Shown piece by piece: positions 1-11,238 of a stretch of DNA of 43,056 nt. The position numbers were made by a program, and so were the translations under genes. Within the stretch, counting starts at the first letter, position 1. Each line of letters begins with the position of its first letter. This DNA is from Polychytrium aggregatum. Its lineage: Eukaryota; Chytridiomycota; Chytridiomycetes; Polychytriales. The stretch covers positions 1 to 43,056 of the forward strand of contig NW_026516438.1 of the NCBI RefSeq assembly GCF_025602895.1. Reading direction: 5' to 3'. The notes beneath the pieces were generated by a model. It did no database searches. It was not told the DNA's origin and saw only the letters and a program-made list of their open reading frames with translations.

Positions 1-806
1 GCCAGAAGAACACATGTGTCTTGACGAACCGAGTGAGCACCGCTGCCACATCGACCATCTCGACCGACTGCCACACCGGACTCGACTCGGCCACTCCTTC
101 CACACACCACACAAAGTGTGTGATCCAGTGGGCGACGCTGTATCGCAGCGACGGTGTGATCTTGTCTGCGCCCCTGTCCTCGAGGTCGGCGATATTGTCG
201 TGAAAGTCGAAGATATCGCAGATGTTGATCACTGGCTCGTGCGAGAGGATCACGCCGAGACATCCCTGGGCAAACACCGTGTGGAACGAGGTCGACACAT
301 GCCACGGATGGCCAGTCGATGCATCGCCGAGGAGATAGTCCGCCACCGACTTGTGGTTGAACTTGACCTCGGTGTTGGTGGACCGGCTGCCTCGGGGACC
401 CAATCCATTGGCGCCAGGATCGAGGACCAGACTGAGGCTCTTGAGACACTCGCGAACGACGCCGATCTCGAGTCCAAACACATCGGCGATGATCTGCGGG
501 GTCAGGATCGACTGGGCCGTGGCGATCGCCGACACCACCGTGACCAGCCCGGCCGGGTGGCTCGACTGCGAGTGGATCTTGGCGAATGTCTTGTGGTACA
601 GCTCGCAGAGATCCGATGTGCCATTGCTGGCCCTGGCGATATATGACAAGAGCGTCGTCCCGCTGACGTTACGCGATATGTGGTCGGCATGCGGCGGCCC
701 TTTGATGTCTGGCGTGGTGTTTTGCGTGGGCGAGGCGGGACGGATCTTGCACGAGCTGGCATTTGCAATCGTTGGAGTCAGCGATTGTGGGGCGTTAGTA
801 TCCATA
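1..806 (-). CDS. STAND/NACHT-type protein, fragment (post-NACHT winged-helix region)
   Basis: An open frame runs from an ATG at 806 off the left edge, so the C-terminus is missing. After about 50 low-complexity residues it shows the order typical of the segment that follows the NACHT ATPase in fungal STAND proteins: a helix like LCELYHKTFAKI, a winged-helix stretch (ILTPQIIADVFGLEIGVV, then SLSLVLD), an FNHKSVADYLLGD motif, a CLGVILSHEP..NICDI segment and SLRYSVAHWITHF. In that family these sit between the nucleotide-binding domain and C-terminal WD40, ankyrin or TPR repeats. No P-loop is seen before it. Either the gene starts here without an ATPase, or 5' exons lie upstream; the frame stays open above the ATG for at least about 60 bases. 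STAND proteins often act in fungal non-self recognition; the role here is unknown. Confidence 0.62.
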
Positions 807-2969
807 ACCACACACCCCTTTGCCAGACAGCAGCGGGTCGGTAGCCAAGGCGACGGATCACTTGTGGTGCGGAGAGGGAGGGGGCTCGGGATGGAGCTGG
901 TCGCTATTCCTTGTCGGACACCGCAGGAAGCAGAACGAGGGACGAGTGCACCGCGAATATGAAACTCAGGTGGGAGGGGCGCTGCTCGATACCTGGCGAT
1001 GTAATCGCGGGCCCTGAGCTTGCTCTCCCTGGCCAGGGCCGCCGAAGCCGAAGCCGAGGCTGAACAGGGATCGGTAGGCCCATGTTGGGCTCGGTCGGAT
1101 TCTGGTTGAGGGTGATTGGACTGGGAGGCGGGCTGGCCCGGCTGGTTGCGGTACTTGACTGCAGGAGCACCCTGGGTTTCCTCGAGACTCTTCATCTCGG
1201 CTGCAGGCTGTGCGGCTTCTCCCAGCGCAGCTTCAACACAGCCCAGGGTCTAGAGAGACAACAGCCGTTATTTCGGAGCACCCTCGTCCTCTCCAGATGC
1301 GATTCTCCATGTCACTCACTGCCATCGACACAGTGCGTCGTGCAGGCAACTCACCCTTTGGACAGAGTCTGCCCGGCTGCTTTGCATACTGTGCATGTTT
1401 GTTTCTAGGACGAAGCCTCCAAGAAAGCCATTGATGCCGGGTTCTTGAGGAGAGAAAATGGGGCAGAACCCCACACAGGAAGGGCTCATGAATCGAGCCT
1501 GCTCGGCCTCACAAACAGCAGTAAGAACCAGAGCCTCCCAGCCAAAGCTGCGTTCGTACCTTCAGCCATATCGATGCTGCGTATTCACGGACAGATTCTC
1601 TGGATCGTGATGGCCTGGGAAGAGGGAAGTGTGAGGGCCAGGGTGTCCGGGCCGATGGAGGACAAGAGTTTTTATGAGCCGAGGGACGGCGGACGGGAGA
1701 GCGAGAACGGAACCATCGCTCCAAGCCGGCAGCAACTGAGTCGCAAGAGCGAGAGCCACTGCGACGGCGACATGGTGTTACCCCTCCGCGTCTGGTTGAA
1801 ATCAAAGCAGTGTTACATACGCGAGGTGCTGGCTGGGAGCTGCGAAATGATGACCACGGGGAGATGTTGTGTCGAGGACGGTTGGCGACAGCAGGACCGA
1901 AACAACGCCGGCGGTGCTCATCCAGCTTCGTCCTCTGCTTCCGCCCCAGGCTGCCCACCGAAGCGCTGCTCTTGCTTGGGAACGGCGCCGCCTCTCGCCA
2001 ACCACGCCAATTTTCGCGTTTGGATACCCTGGTCGCGTGTTCATGAATCGAGGCCGCCTCCCGCAGAGAGACATTGTCACGCAGTCGGTGAATAAGTGTA
2101 TTCAGGCTTGGAAATCAACGACGGCCCTGGCTCGAAACAGGGCGTCCCCATTTCAAAATGGGTACAGTAGCACAATGGCCATTGGATACGGAGGCAAAGA
2201 GGTGTCCCCGCTTCATTTCACAAGCCCCCGCCACAAATCAGGGACAGAAGAAGAAAAAAAAGGCAAGAACAATTGTGAGTGCCGGCGGCATCACAGGAGC
2301 CGAAGGACGAAGGGTACATACGAAGGACAGCGGCGTGAGCTTTTGGAAATGCAGAGAGGAAGAGCTCAGGATACATATGATTTGTTGCTCGGATCACAAA
2401 AAGGGCAACGTCAAAAAGGGTAAGGAAAAAAAACAAAAGAAAGAAGGGATGGATGAATGAAAACGAGAGAGCTACAATTATTTTCTCGCAAAATCCAAAA
2501 GATCGTCGTCGGATCTGCTTGTATATACCAAGTTCAGTGCAAGGGAGGAAATCGGGGGATAGGGGGATATGGGGATAGGGGGATAGGGGGGGGGGCGATT
2601 CGTGAATGCATATATGCGTCGATGTTTCGTTTTTCTTCATGGTTTCTTCATTTCATCTTTTTTTTTTTTGGGAGCCTGTTGGGGAGTGGGAGACAAATGG
2701 ATCGATCATTCATCTCCAGTCCATCTCCAGTCCATTGGTGTGCTGCAGCGGAGCCGCGACCTCATCGAATGGAGCGGCCACGAGGGTGGACGATACCAAC
2801 TACGCGCTGTAGCCAGCGGAAGAGCCGGGCGAGGAAGGAGTGGGATGGAGAGGGGTGGGGTGGAGAGGGGTGGGGTAGACCCGCCATGGGTGTGGGAGAG
2901 ACGCGGGATGTGATCAAGCTGCCAATGCGACTTGGTCGGCAACCGAGTCGGGGCCGTGGATGCCGTGCC
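807..2969. other. Intergenic region between the STAND fragment and the MET30-like gene
   Basis: No gene could be supported. Frames here are short and lack recognisable motifs. The region contains a T run at about 2659-2670 and two G-rich repeats at 2554-2595 and about 2848-2878, which lie downstream of the MET30-like stop codon. It could hold 5' exons of the STAND gene, but no NACHT motif was found on the minus strand. Confidence 0.5.
2554..2595 (+). repeat. G-tract repeat with G-quadruplex potential
   Basis: At least five tracts of four or more G are separated by AT or ATA spacers (GGGGGATA-like unit), ending in a run of about ten G. The spacing is suitable for an intramolecular G-quadruplex on the plus strand. 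It lies about 380 bases beyond the stop of the minus-strand MET30-like gene. A second G-rich duplication (GAGAGGGGTGGGGTG, twice) is closer to that stop. Confidence 0.7.
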
Positions 2970-5041
2970 TCAGACCACAGAGGCGGCGCTGCTACTGCTG
3001 CTACTGCTGCTGGTGGTGGTGCCCAGGCGACTGGGAAGGAAGCTCCAGACACGGATGGCACCATTGTTGTCACCACTGACGATGGTCGTATCCGAGAGCT
3101 GGATACAATTGACTGCGGCGTTGTGGCCGCCTGCCAAATCAAAGAGCAGAGTACCGCTTTCGTTGTCCCATATCTTGATGACCCCGTCCTGGCCACCGGA
3201 CGCGATCCGCAGCGAGTCGAACGAGACACACCAAACGCCGTCGGTGTGGCCAAAGAGGGTGTTGAGACACTCTCCCGTTGACAGCGACCATGTTCGGAGG
3301 GTGTTGTCGAGGCCGCAGGTCACCAGCTTGGCAGATTTCGGCAGGTCCAGGCTGCTGTCTTTGCCGCCACTCGATGCGCTGGGGTCACCTCGGTGTGATG
3401 GCCGAATGAGCGAAGGGTGGATGTACGCCTGCAGACTCTGCACGGGCGCTGTGTGTCCGTTGAAGCGCCGCAGAATCTGTCGGGTGGTCAAGTCCCACAG
3501 CTTGACGGCGTGATCCTCGGAGCAGCTCAGCAGCTGGTTGTTGGGCAGGATCTGGACCTTGTTGACGTATTCCTCTTCACCCACCAGGAAGAAGCACTTG
3601 CCGGTTTTGATGTCCCAGACACGGATGGGTCCTTCCTTGGAGCCGGTCGCCAGGATCCGGTCGTTGAAGTGCAGGCAGGTTATGCCGTTGTTGTGGCCTT
3701 CCAGGACACGGAGGCATTCGAATGTCTTCATGCTCCAGATGCGGATGGTGTTGTCCATCGAGCCCGAGATCAGCTTCACGTTGTCGAACTGGATCGCGCG
3801 CACACACCGGGTGTGGCCGGTGAGTTCCTTGAGACACTTGCCCGACTCCATATCCCAGACGCGGATGGTGGTGTCGTACGAGCTCGATATCAGCAGGCCC
3901 TTGCACGAGTCGAACTGGAGACTCGTGATGCCCTTGGTGTGGCCCTGCAGGTCCTTTGTGGTGTAGTTGACGTGCCGCCAGTTGCGTCCGACAATCATTC
4001 GCTCGGCGTAGATGTCTTTCCATGGCCGGGCATAGATAACACGGCGATAGGGCGGCGAGGCGGCACGGGGCTGGCTCTGCTGGACAGGGGTGGATTCAGC
4101 CGGGACAGGGGCGGTCGAGGGGACACGAGCGGTCTGTGCAACGGCATTGTTGGCTGAAGACGAGGGCGAGGCCGAGGACGACGATGGCGATGGCGATGGT
4201 GACGTGGCGACGGAGTCGCACGGCAGGATTTTGCTTCGCTTCCGGGGAGGTTCAAGGTCCGAGTCCGAGTACGATCCGCTCGAGACCGAGGGAACGATCT
4301 GAGATTGCTGGGCGGGCGGGTGTTCCGCAGACTGCGCTTGCTGTTGATGTTGCTGTTGGGCCTGCTGGTGCTCGAGGAGCTGTTGCTGGTGCTGCTGCGC
4401 CTGCTGCTGCTGCTGCTGGATTTCGGTGATGACGGGGGCCCGCTCGATGCGGCGCTTGTCCATCAGCGGCAAGCCCCATCCACACTTGTTGCATTTTTTG
4501 TCAATGTGCTGCTCACACATACGGTGCCAGATGACGTCATCGTCGGCCAGGATCTTCCAGGCCTTGCTCACTTGAGCAGCATGACACAGCGACTTGGCAT
4601 CGAGGTACTGAAAGATGTGGAGCGCAATCTCGGGCGGCAGCTTGCCGACGAGGTCGAACCGCAGAAGGTTCGGGAGGGAGCACGACAGGAGGGAGAGGTC
4701 GGTGAGACGACACCGACTGACGAGCCCGGAGAGGAAGACATGGCGCAGGTCTGAGAGCTGCTCAAAACATGTCCACATCTGCGACAGGACGAGGGCATCC
4801 TCCTTCTTGAGCCTGGACAAGAGTCTGGTCTCATCCAGCTTTCTCTGTGGCGAAAGGGGTGTTAGTGCGGAGTGAGGGCAAAGCGACATTGAATGAGGTG
4901 GGAGTAGGGAGTAGTGCAGGCGTGAGACACAGGCAGCGAAAGCGACTGGCCTCGCCTGGCTGTAGGCCAACGTACCTTTGTTTCGGGAACCGCAGGGGTG
5001 TTCATGTAGGCGGAAGGGTTGTCGATCGGAGGCGCTATCAT
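2970..5041 (-). CDS. met30: F-box/WD40 SCF adaptor of the MET30/SCON2/Pof1 family
   Basis: Two exons, 4976-5041 and 2970-4844, encode 646 residues. The 131-base intron has a GTACGT donor and CACAG acceptor and joins in phase 0, giving TPAVPETK-RKLDETRLLS. The F-box is at residues 89-135 (LPPEIALHIFQYLD). It is followed by WHRMCEQHIDKKC..CGWGLPL, a signature of Met30/SCON2/Pof1 rather than Cdc4 types. After a Gln/Ser/Pro-rich linker comes RPWKDIYAER, then seven WD40 blades at about 324-630; blade 5 holds the usual insertion. By family knowledge it is the substrate receptor of an SCF ubiquitin ligase that restrains a CYS3/Met4/Zip1 bZIP activator when sulfur is sufficient. A CYS3-like bZIP gene lies 2.8 kb upstream on the same strand. 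The first exon starts at the first ATG in its frame. Confidence 0.93.
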
Positions 5042-7836
5042 AGGAACCAGAGGCAGGGAGGGAAGGGAGGGGAAGGCGATGATGTCGACGATGTTAACGA
5101 AAACGGGTTGAGGCGTGTGTACAAGAGCTTGTGAGGTGAAGTGGGGGAGGGAGCGTCGTGGGAAGCGTACTCGAGAATCAAGTGCTGGGAAGAGGAGGAG
5201 GAGGGAAGGTTGTTTCTATTTGGCCAAGAGGACAGATTATTAATACGAAAGTGACGCAAGCACTGGAGGGAATGTGCGAGATGGCCCGACGAAAGACGAG
5301 AAGGGGCTCGAGACTGACTGAGGAGAAGGAAGCAGGGAAGACTTGGATGGACTGGGGAGTAGGGCGATGGAGGGCGATGGAGGGCGATGGAGGGCGATGG
5401 AGGGCGATGGAGGGCGATGGAGGGCGATGGAGGGCTAATGGATAGAGGCTCCAGATTGAGATGTGGGCAAGGGTGAAGAAAGAGCGAAAGGAAGGGGAGC
5501 CCAGCACAAATGAACCCCCCCCCCGAAGGTGACAGCAGAGGGACAGGCCAAGAAGGGGCAACGGCGGGGTTCTCACCTGCTAGTTAGTACTTGATCCAAA
5601 GCAACAGGAAGCGGGAATGGCGGCGACGAAAAGACGATGGTAGAGGAGGGTCGACGGTCGGTCCGGGTATTGAGCGGGGAGCGGGGACCGAGCGACGGAT
5701 CGGGGGAGGGGCGGCTGAGTCGAGACCAACAGGGCAGAAGCAATCCGACGGGCGGGAAAAAGTGCTCGGTTGCGTGGGAAGCGTCGGAATTTCAGATGGC
5801 GATGACGGAATGGCGGCCAGCGTGTGGGTGGTGCCTGGATGACGAGCGAACGAGCGGGGTCAAGAGAAAAAGGAGTGCGGCAGTCAGCGGAGCGTGCACA
5901 GATCAACATGGGCAGAGTAAGGAGGACCGCTGTCGCCATCGTCCTGGCAGCTGGACTACGTGCTTGACGAGAGTTCTGTATCGGTTCTGGTTGTGGCGGG
6001 GATCGTCGGCGTGGCCGCTAAGGACAAGCCGGGCTGCCGCATCCGCCGGGGAAGTGAAGCTCCATTTGCAACTCGTTGCTGCAAGGCTGAACAAGACCAA
6101 GAGAGGGCTGTTGTGCATCGGTCCGATTTGCCTCATTGTGGGTGCTGCCTCATTGAGGGTGCTGCGACAGCACAGCGTTGAATGCCGCTTGTTCCAACAA
6201 TACGAATATGCTTCGGTGTGTTCGTGCGAGAGGGTCGAGCACAGCAGATTGCAGGGGCACTGACCTGGACAATCGATAGGCTGGGCAGGTTGGTTGCAGA
6301 GGTGATAAGGAACGCCGAGCGATGGAGCTGGAGGAGAGCTCGCTGGGAAGCGCGGCGGCTGTGAAGGAGGCGAGCGTGCCAACCCTGATATCTCCAAGCT
6401 GCTTGCTGTGGGTTGGAGGAGGCAGTGGGGACACACTTGGCCAAGAACGGAGCGGGATTGGCTGGGGCTGGGGCGGGCTCTGGTCGGCTTGACGAAGGAG
6501 CAGGGCCCGGAAGAGTGCAGTTGGCCAAACAGAAGGGCTGCTGGTGCCTTGGCGGGTCGTTCAAGGCCAGAAGGGAGGCGGGTGGGATCGGGGATGGCGA
6601 TGGTGACGGGATCGGCAGGACGGTTGGTTGGATGTTGGGTGTCCAGCCCGCAGCGACAACTGACAGAGTCAAAGAAAGCGCTGTGGCTGACGGGCCGTCT
6701 GTTGTGTGGCTGTCCTCGCCGCGGCGCTCGCTCGGTCCTCGCCTACTCTCGCGCTGTTCTCGCCAGGGACTGCTGTCGTCATCGCAGGGCGCTGCGATTG
6801 GTCCGCGGTCAGTTCCACAGCCATTGCGCCACGGACGCATGTTCTGATTGGGCAGGGGACATTGCGCCCTGATGACGAGAGAAGCCTGCGCGATGGTGCG
6901 CTTGGGAGGGGTGTGTTCAGGCACATGGCCAGGCAAAGCGACGGGGCGGGCGATGCGGCACCATGGAGCGTGGGGGAGGATGGTCTGCATTGGTGTCTGC
7001 GCCAGCGCTATCTCGAGAGATACCGAGCTGTGGGGGGCAAAGCGGGAGCGTGGGGTGGAGGAGGAAGGCGCCCGGCTGGATCATGTTTCACATGGCCTGG
7101 GTTCTGGCTGTTGCTGTTGCTGGCTTGGGTTAGGAACCATGAACATGCAGAGTTCATAGACAGGCGGGGCTCGTGAACATCCGGCCAAGCCTGACTTGAC
7201 AGCGGCGGGTTTTGGAAGGACTATCGAAGCAATATATTGAATGTCGACAAGCAGGGCAGTTGCTGCTATCACCAAAAAGTCAGTTCATGCATTGAGAGAG
7301 AGAGCGGGGAGGGGAGAGTGTTCGTGGATGGAAAGAGGGGTGGGTGAGGAAAGGTACATTCATCATGGGGGAGAAACGGCGGCAAGAAAGAAAGGCAAGG
7401 GTGGGCAAAGGTAGACAGGATCGAGTTCACAGACAGGGCAGAACGACAGGGTAGAGTACAATTAGGCAGCCAGTGAGTTATCATGCAAGTGTTTGTAATA
7501 GGATGCAGGATGCCAGAAAGGGGAAACGGAACGAACAGATATACCGGGACCATGCCGTATCCTTGCGCGCGGCGTGATGCGGGCACAGTGCCTCGCCACG
7601 ATCTCATCGGCACGTCCTTCCGCCTATGTGACCTCACCCTGCCATGAGCAGGGCCACGAGGGCTGCGACACCACGAGAAGAGCAGCGTGGATGTGAGAGC
7701 TCGCAGTCAAGTCTTTTACAGACAGCGTATGGTCGATAGTCGATGTGGGCGATGAAGGGGGAGAGATCCGGATCGAGGCAGGGCAGGAGCGGGGGGCACA
7801 TTCGCGCTGGCCGACGCAATAAATACGAGGATGCGA
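5042..7836. other. Region between the MET30-like and bZIP genes, no supported gene
   Basis: This 2.8-kb stretch holds the 5' flank of the MET30-like gene and the 3' flank of the bZIP gene. It contains a 10-bp tandem repeat (5361-5440) and a C run near 5515-5524. Long frames are present, such as 6133-6990 on the minus strand, but they are Pro/Ser/Arg-rich, overlap frames on the other strand and show no domain. Confidence 0.5.
5361..5440 (+). repeat. 10-bp tandem repeat, AGGGCGATGG
   Basis: Seven perfect head-to-tail copies are followed by one degenerate copy. The array lies about 320 bases upstream of the MET30-like start codon, so it may be in the promoter or the 5' UTR. Confidence 0.9.
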
Positions 7837-9715
7837 TCAGTGGCGAAGCCGCTTGGCCGGATCCAGGCCCTGGATCGATGGGTCCTTGCCGTAGAGCCGC
7901 GCGTACATGCCGACGGACTGCTCGGCTGTCGGCGGCGCCTCTTCCGCAGAGTTGATAGCGGGCAGGACGTGGTCGTCCAGCTTGAGACCGTTCTGTAACA
8001 TGGGTATCAGAAACCAGCGATAATGAGCGGCGGGTTTCGTTGGTTTGCCTTCCTGGTCTCGCTGGCCTCGCTGGCTTCGCTGGCCTCGTTGGTCCCACAC
8101 ACATGGCTGCGTCTTTGTTAGACACCGCATCGCCCTGGCGACCAAGTCCGTACCTGCTCGTAGATATCCGCAAGCGAGCGCCCGTGGCGTTCAGTGACGA
8201 GCTGTCGCAGCCACTTGATTTCCATCTCGTACTCTGGACGATCGCACAGTTCAGACAAGGTTCAGAGAAGGAGCCGGGTTAGGAAACAAAAAAAATAAAT
8301 AAAACAAAAAACTCAGGACTGCATAGCCCATGGACCAACCAAGCCAGCAATCAACCAAGCCAGCAATCAACCAAGCCAGCAATCAACCAAGCCAGCAATC
8401 AACCAAACCAGCAACGTCTCCTGGCCGCCACGAGCATGCCCGCCTCCGCTCCTCGACAAGTACCTCGCAGACGTCGCTCCAACAGCTCGGAGCGGGCAGT
8501 CATATCCTTGGCCGTTTGCATAAGCTGCTGCTCGCGCTGCTTCTTCTTGGCGCGGAAGCGAGCCGATGCAGCCGTGTTCCGCTGTCGCTTGTTGAGGGGT
8601 TCTGAGTTCTTGTCGAACGCCGAAGAAGCCTTGTCCGAGCTATCCTTGATAGGCGAGTCGAGTGCTGCGTTCTCCTCAGTGGGTGAGGGAGACTCGCTCT
8701 GGGAAGAATCGCCGCGCTTGGTCTCCAAGGGTGTCACGGCTGGCTTCTTGGTGGAGATCCTGAGCGGAGGGGTTACAGGAGCAGAGGAGGCAAGCGGTGC
8801 TGGAGAGCCGGTGGAGGCAGGGGTCGGTGCCGATGGCGGGTTCAAAAGCGACGACAGCGGACGTTTGTTGTTGGTGTTGACGAGGGGGGCAGGAGGCTCC
8901 TGGGGAGGCACGCTGGCGGGCTTGGACGCAATCGGCGCAATCTTTGGCAGGAGAGGAGCCTCCTTGGGAGCCAGGCGAGGTGGCGGCGGCGGGTGCGATG
9001 GAAGGGTGGGAACGGGAGACGTGTGGACGGGAACAGGGACAGGACCAGGAATAGGAATGTTGTGAAGAGGCCCGGGTCCGGGGTGCACCGACATGGGACC
9101 GACCGAGGGCGGCGGAAGCACCTGGGCAGCAAGGGTCGATGTCTGGGTGGAAAGCGACGCCTGTGTCGAGATGAGCGACTGCAGGATTTGGTTCTGCTGG
9201 GCGATTTGCTCGGCAATGAAGCGCTGCGAAATCTGTTGCTGGATCAGTTGCTGCTGAAGATACATATCGAGGACGGCCTGCGACTTTGGTGCATCCAGGC
9301 CCAGGGACGACGACGACGACGACGACGGGGACGGGCCCATGGGCTGCATCGGCATGTTGTGGATGGGGTTGAAGTTGGGCGTGGACGGGCCCGAGCTCAC
9401 TTGGGGCGACGATTGGTAGCCAGCGAGGGCGGGGTAACCAGGTGGCTGCGGAGGCGACTGCAAGCTGCTGTTGCCGCCGCAGGAAGCAGCGTCCGACGAC
9501 GACGAGCCCTCGGGCTGGATGTCGCGCGCCCACGAGGCCAGATTCGCAGAGGAGAAGACATCGAGGCCGTCGATGCAAAAGTCGGCGGTCGACCAGAGGT
9601 CGAGCTCGGCCTGCAGGCTCTGGTCCTCGACGACCGAGGGCGACGGCTGGAGGGTCTCGGCGAGGTTGAGGTTGGTGATGTACCCAGAGTAGTTATCGTT
9701 GGGGTTAAAGGCCAT
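7837..9715 (-). CDS. cys3: bZIP transcription factor of the CYS3/MetR/Zip1 sulfur-regulator type
   Basis: Three exons, 8464-9715, 8154-8233 and 7837-7992, encode 495 residues with phases 1 and 0 matching at both junctions (donors GTACTT and GTACGG; acceptors CCAG and ACAG). The N-terminal 370 residues are Ser/Pro/Gln-rich, with a Gln-rich helix near LQQQLIQQQISQRF, as in activation regions. The basic region (from about residue 374) reads NKRQRNTAASARFRAKKKQ, matching the N-x7-R bZIP rule and the CYS3/Zip1 variant with AASARFR rather than the Gcn4 form. The zipper crosses intron 1 (SELLERRLR-EYEMEIKWLRQL, then VTERHG). Dimeric DNA binding in the nucleus is expected. Its family is the direct target of MET30/SCON2/Pof1 adaptors, and such a gene is the next gene downstream. 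Orthology to CYS3 itself is inferred from the basic region. Confidence 0.92.
8337..8415 (+). repeat. 16-bp tandem repeat inside bZIP intron 1
   Basis: Four perfect copies of AACCAAGCCAGCAATC are followed by one diverged copy. All lie within the 230-base first intron (8234-8463) that splits the leucine zipper. An A/T-rich stretch lies just beside it (8287-8311). Confidence 0.93.
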
Positions 9716-11238
9716 GGTTGGCGAGGCGAGAGTGGGGTGCGATGTAGGGAATAGAGGGGGTGTGCCGGGGAAGGGGGGAATATGGTGATCGAGTTCGAGT
9801 TGGGTGACGAAGGGGATCGATGAGAGGCTATCGCTCCTCGGGATGACGCTGAGGGGGATGGGAAGCCTGGCAGGCGTTGTCGCCGACAGTCAGGACGAGG
9901 AGGGCGAGGGGCAGCGTGCAGCGCAGACGGGCCGGATGTGCAGGCGACAGGCGATGCTCAGAATATATAAGCAGCGAAAAGCTTGCTTTGCGGCAACGGT
10001 CGGGCGAGTCAGCAGCGCAACAGCCGAAGATGGCGGGGAAGGCAGCAAAGATTTGAAATGAAGGCCGACGGAGGCGACGCTGCTGGTTATAAAGCGCCGC
10101 GGCTGTGTGTGTGTGGGCGTGGGCGTGTGTGTGTGGCCCGTGTGTGTGTGGCGGGCCACGGGTGCTCTCGGTGCGCTCTCGGTGCGCTCTCGGTGCGCTC
10201 TCGGCGTGTGGTGGTGCTCTCTGACTGTGCGTGGCAGCGGTCTCGAGCCTTCTCGGGGCCTTCTCGCCGTGCCGATGCTGGGAGGGATGGGTGGGCAAGC
10301 CCGCGCCCGCCCGGACACGTTGCCCGTGCAACCCGAATGGCCCAATCGCAACAAGGCGATGTCGTCACCGCCGGCCCAGTCCCGCTGCCTGCTGGCACTG
10401 CCGTTGTCTCTGTGCCGCTGCTTCTGTTGCCTCTGTTGCTGCGTATTGTTGCGTATTGTTGCGTATTGTTGCCGTCACTGCTTGTTTTCGTTACCAGCGA
10501 CAGCGTTGGATCCGCTCGTCTGGTCCTGGCCAGAGCCGGTCTGGAGACTGGCTCGCTGCCCTCCCAGTCGTCTGCCGTCTCTGCAGCTCATCCACAGCTC
10601 GCCCGCTGCTGGCCTTGCTCGTCGCTGTCTCTCGCCCACCAGGCATATGCTGGCAGCGCCGCCGACCGAAGGCGTGGCTGTCTCGTCCTTGCCCATTTCT
10701 TCCCATCGCTGCTCGTCGCTGCTCGTCGCTGCTTGTTGCTGCCCCACAAGACCAGTTTTTCCCTCCACCCCGATCGCTCCGATCGCTGACTGGTTCCGCG
10801 CCCACGCGCTCCATGCGCACCGGTCGTCATGACCGACACCCTTAGACACCGCGCGCCGCTGTCACCCTGGCTGTCCTTGTCGCCCACGGTCGTCTCAGTG
10901 TCGGTGGGGCTTCTCGGTCTTGGTCTCGGTGTCGGTGGGGCTTCTCGGTCCCGGTCTCGGTCTCGGTCTTGTCTGCCCTGGTTCCGTTTGGTGGGCGATG
11001 GATGGATGAACAGATGAACAGATGGATGGGTGGATGGGAGGCATTCTCCAGCTGGAACATGGGGCCCTCCTGCTTCAGTCGTCGCATCCAGCGATAGCAC
11101 AGCACCACAACCGCCGCCACCTCCAATCGACTTGTGGATCTGTGATGGCCATGACTCTATTCGGCTCAGCAACCGCCTCGCGCTCATGGCTCGCCATCCC
11201 ATGAGGACCCTCCGGGCACGCCCAGGACGCTTGTGGCT
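9716..11238. other. bZIP upstream region and VPS13 3' flank
   Basis: No gene is supported in these 1.5 kb. The stretch is built of short direct repeats: an 11-bp unit GTGCGCTCTCG (10162-10204), a 10-bp unit GCGTATTGTT three times (10441-10470), a GCTGCTCGTC unit (about 10709-10743) and a 22-bp direct repeat at 10898-10919 and 10929-10950. A TATATA-like element lies at 9961-9968, about 250 bases upstream of the bZIP ATG. Pro/Arg/Cys-rich open frames on both strands appear to be by-products of base composition. Confidence 0.5.

Noticed and set aside
6133..6990. Minus-strand frame of 285 codons between the MET30-like and bZIP genes
   Set aside because: Composition is Pro/Ser/Arg-driven, plus-strand frames overlap it throughout, and no motif or plausible family was recognised.
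8337..8415. Regular direct repeats considered as a CRISPR-like array
   Set aside because: The units are contiguous with no unique spacers, and the locus is an intron of a fungal gene; the same holds for the other tandem arrays.
10107..10832. Plus-strand frame of 241 codons upstream of the bZIP gene
   Set aside because: Cys/Leu/Arg-rich translation of short direct repeats, with equally long frames on the other strand; no support for a gene.
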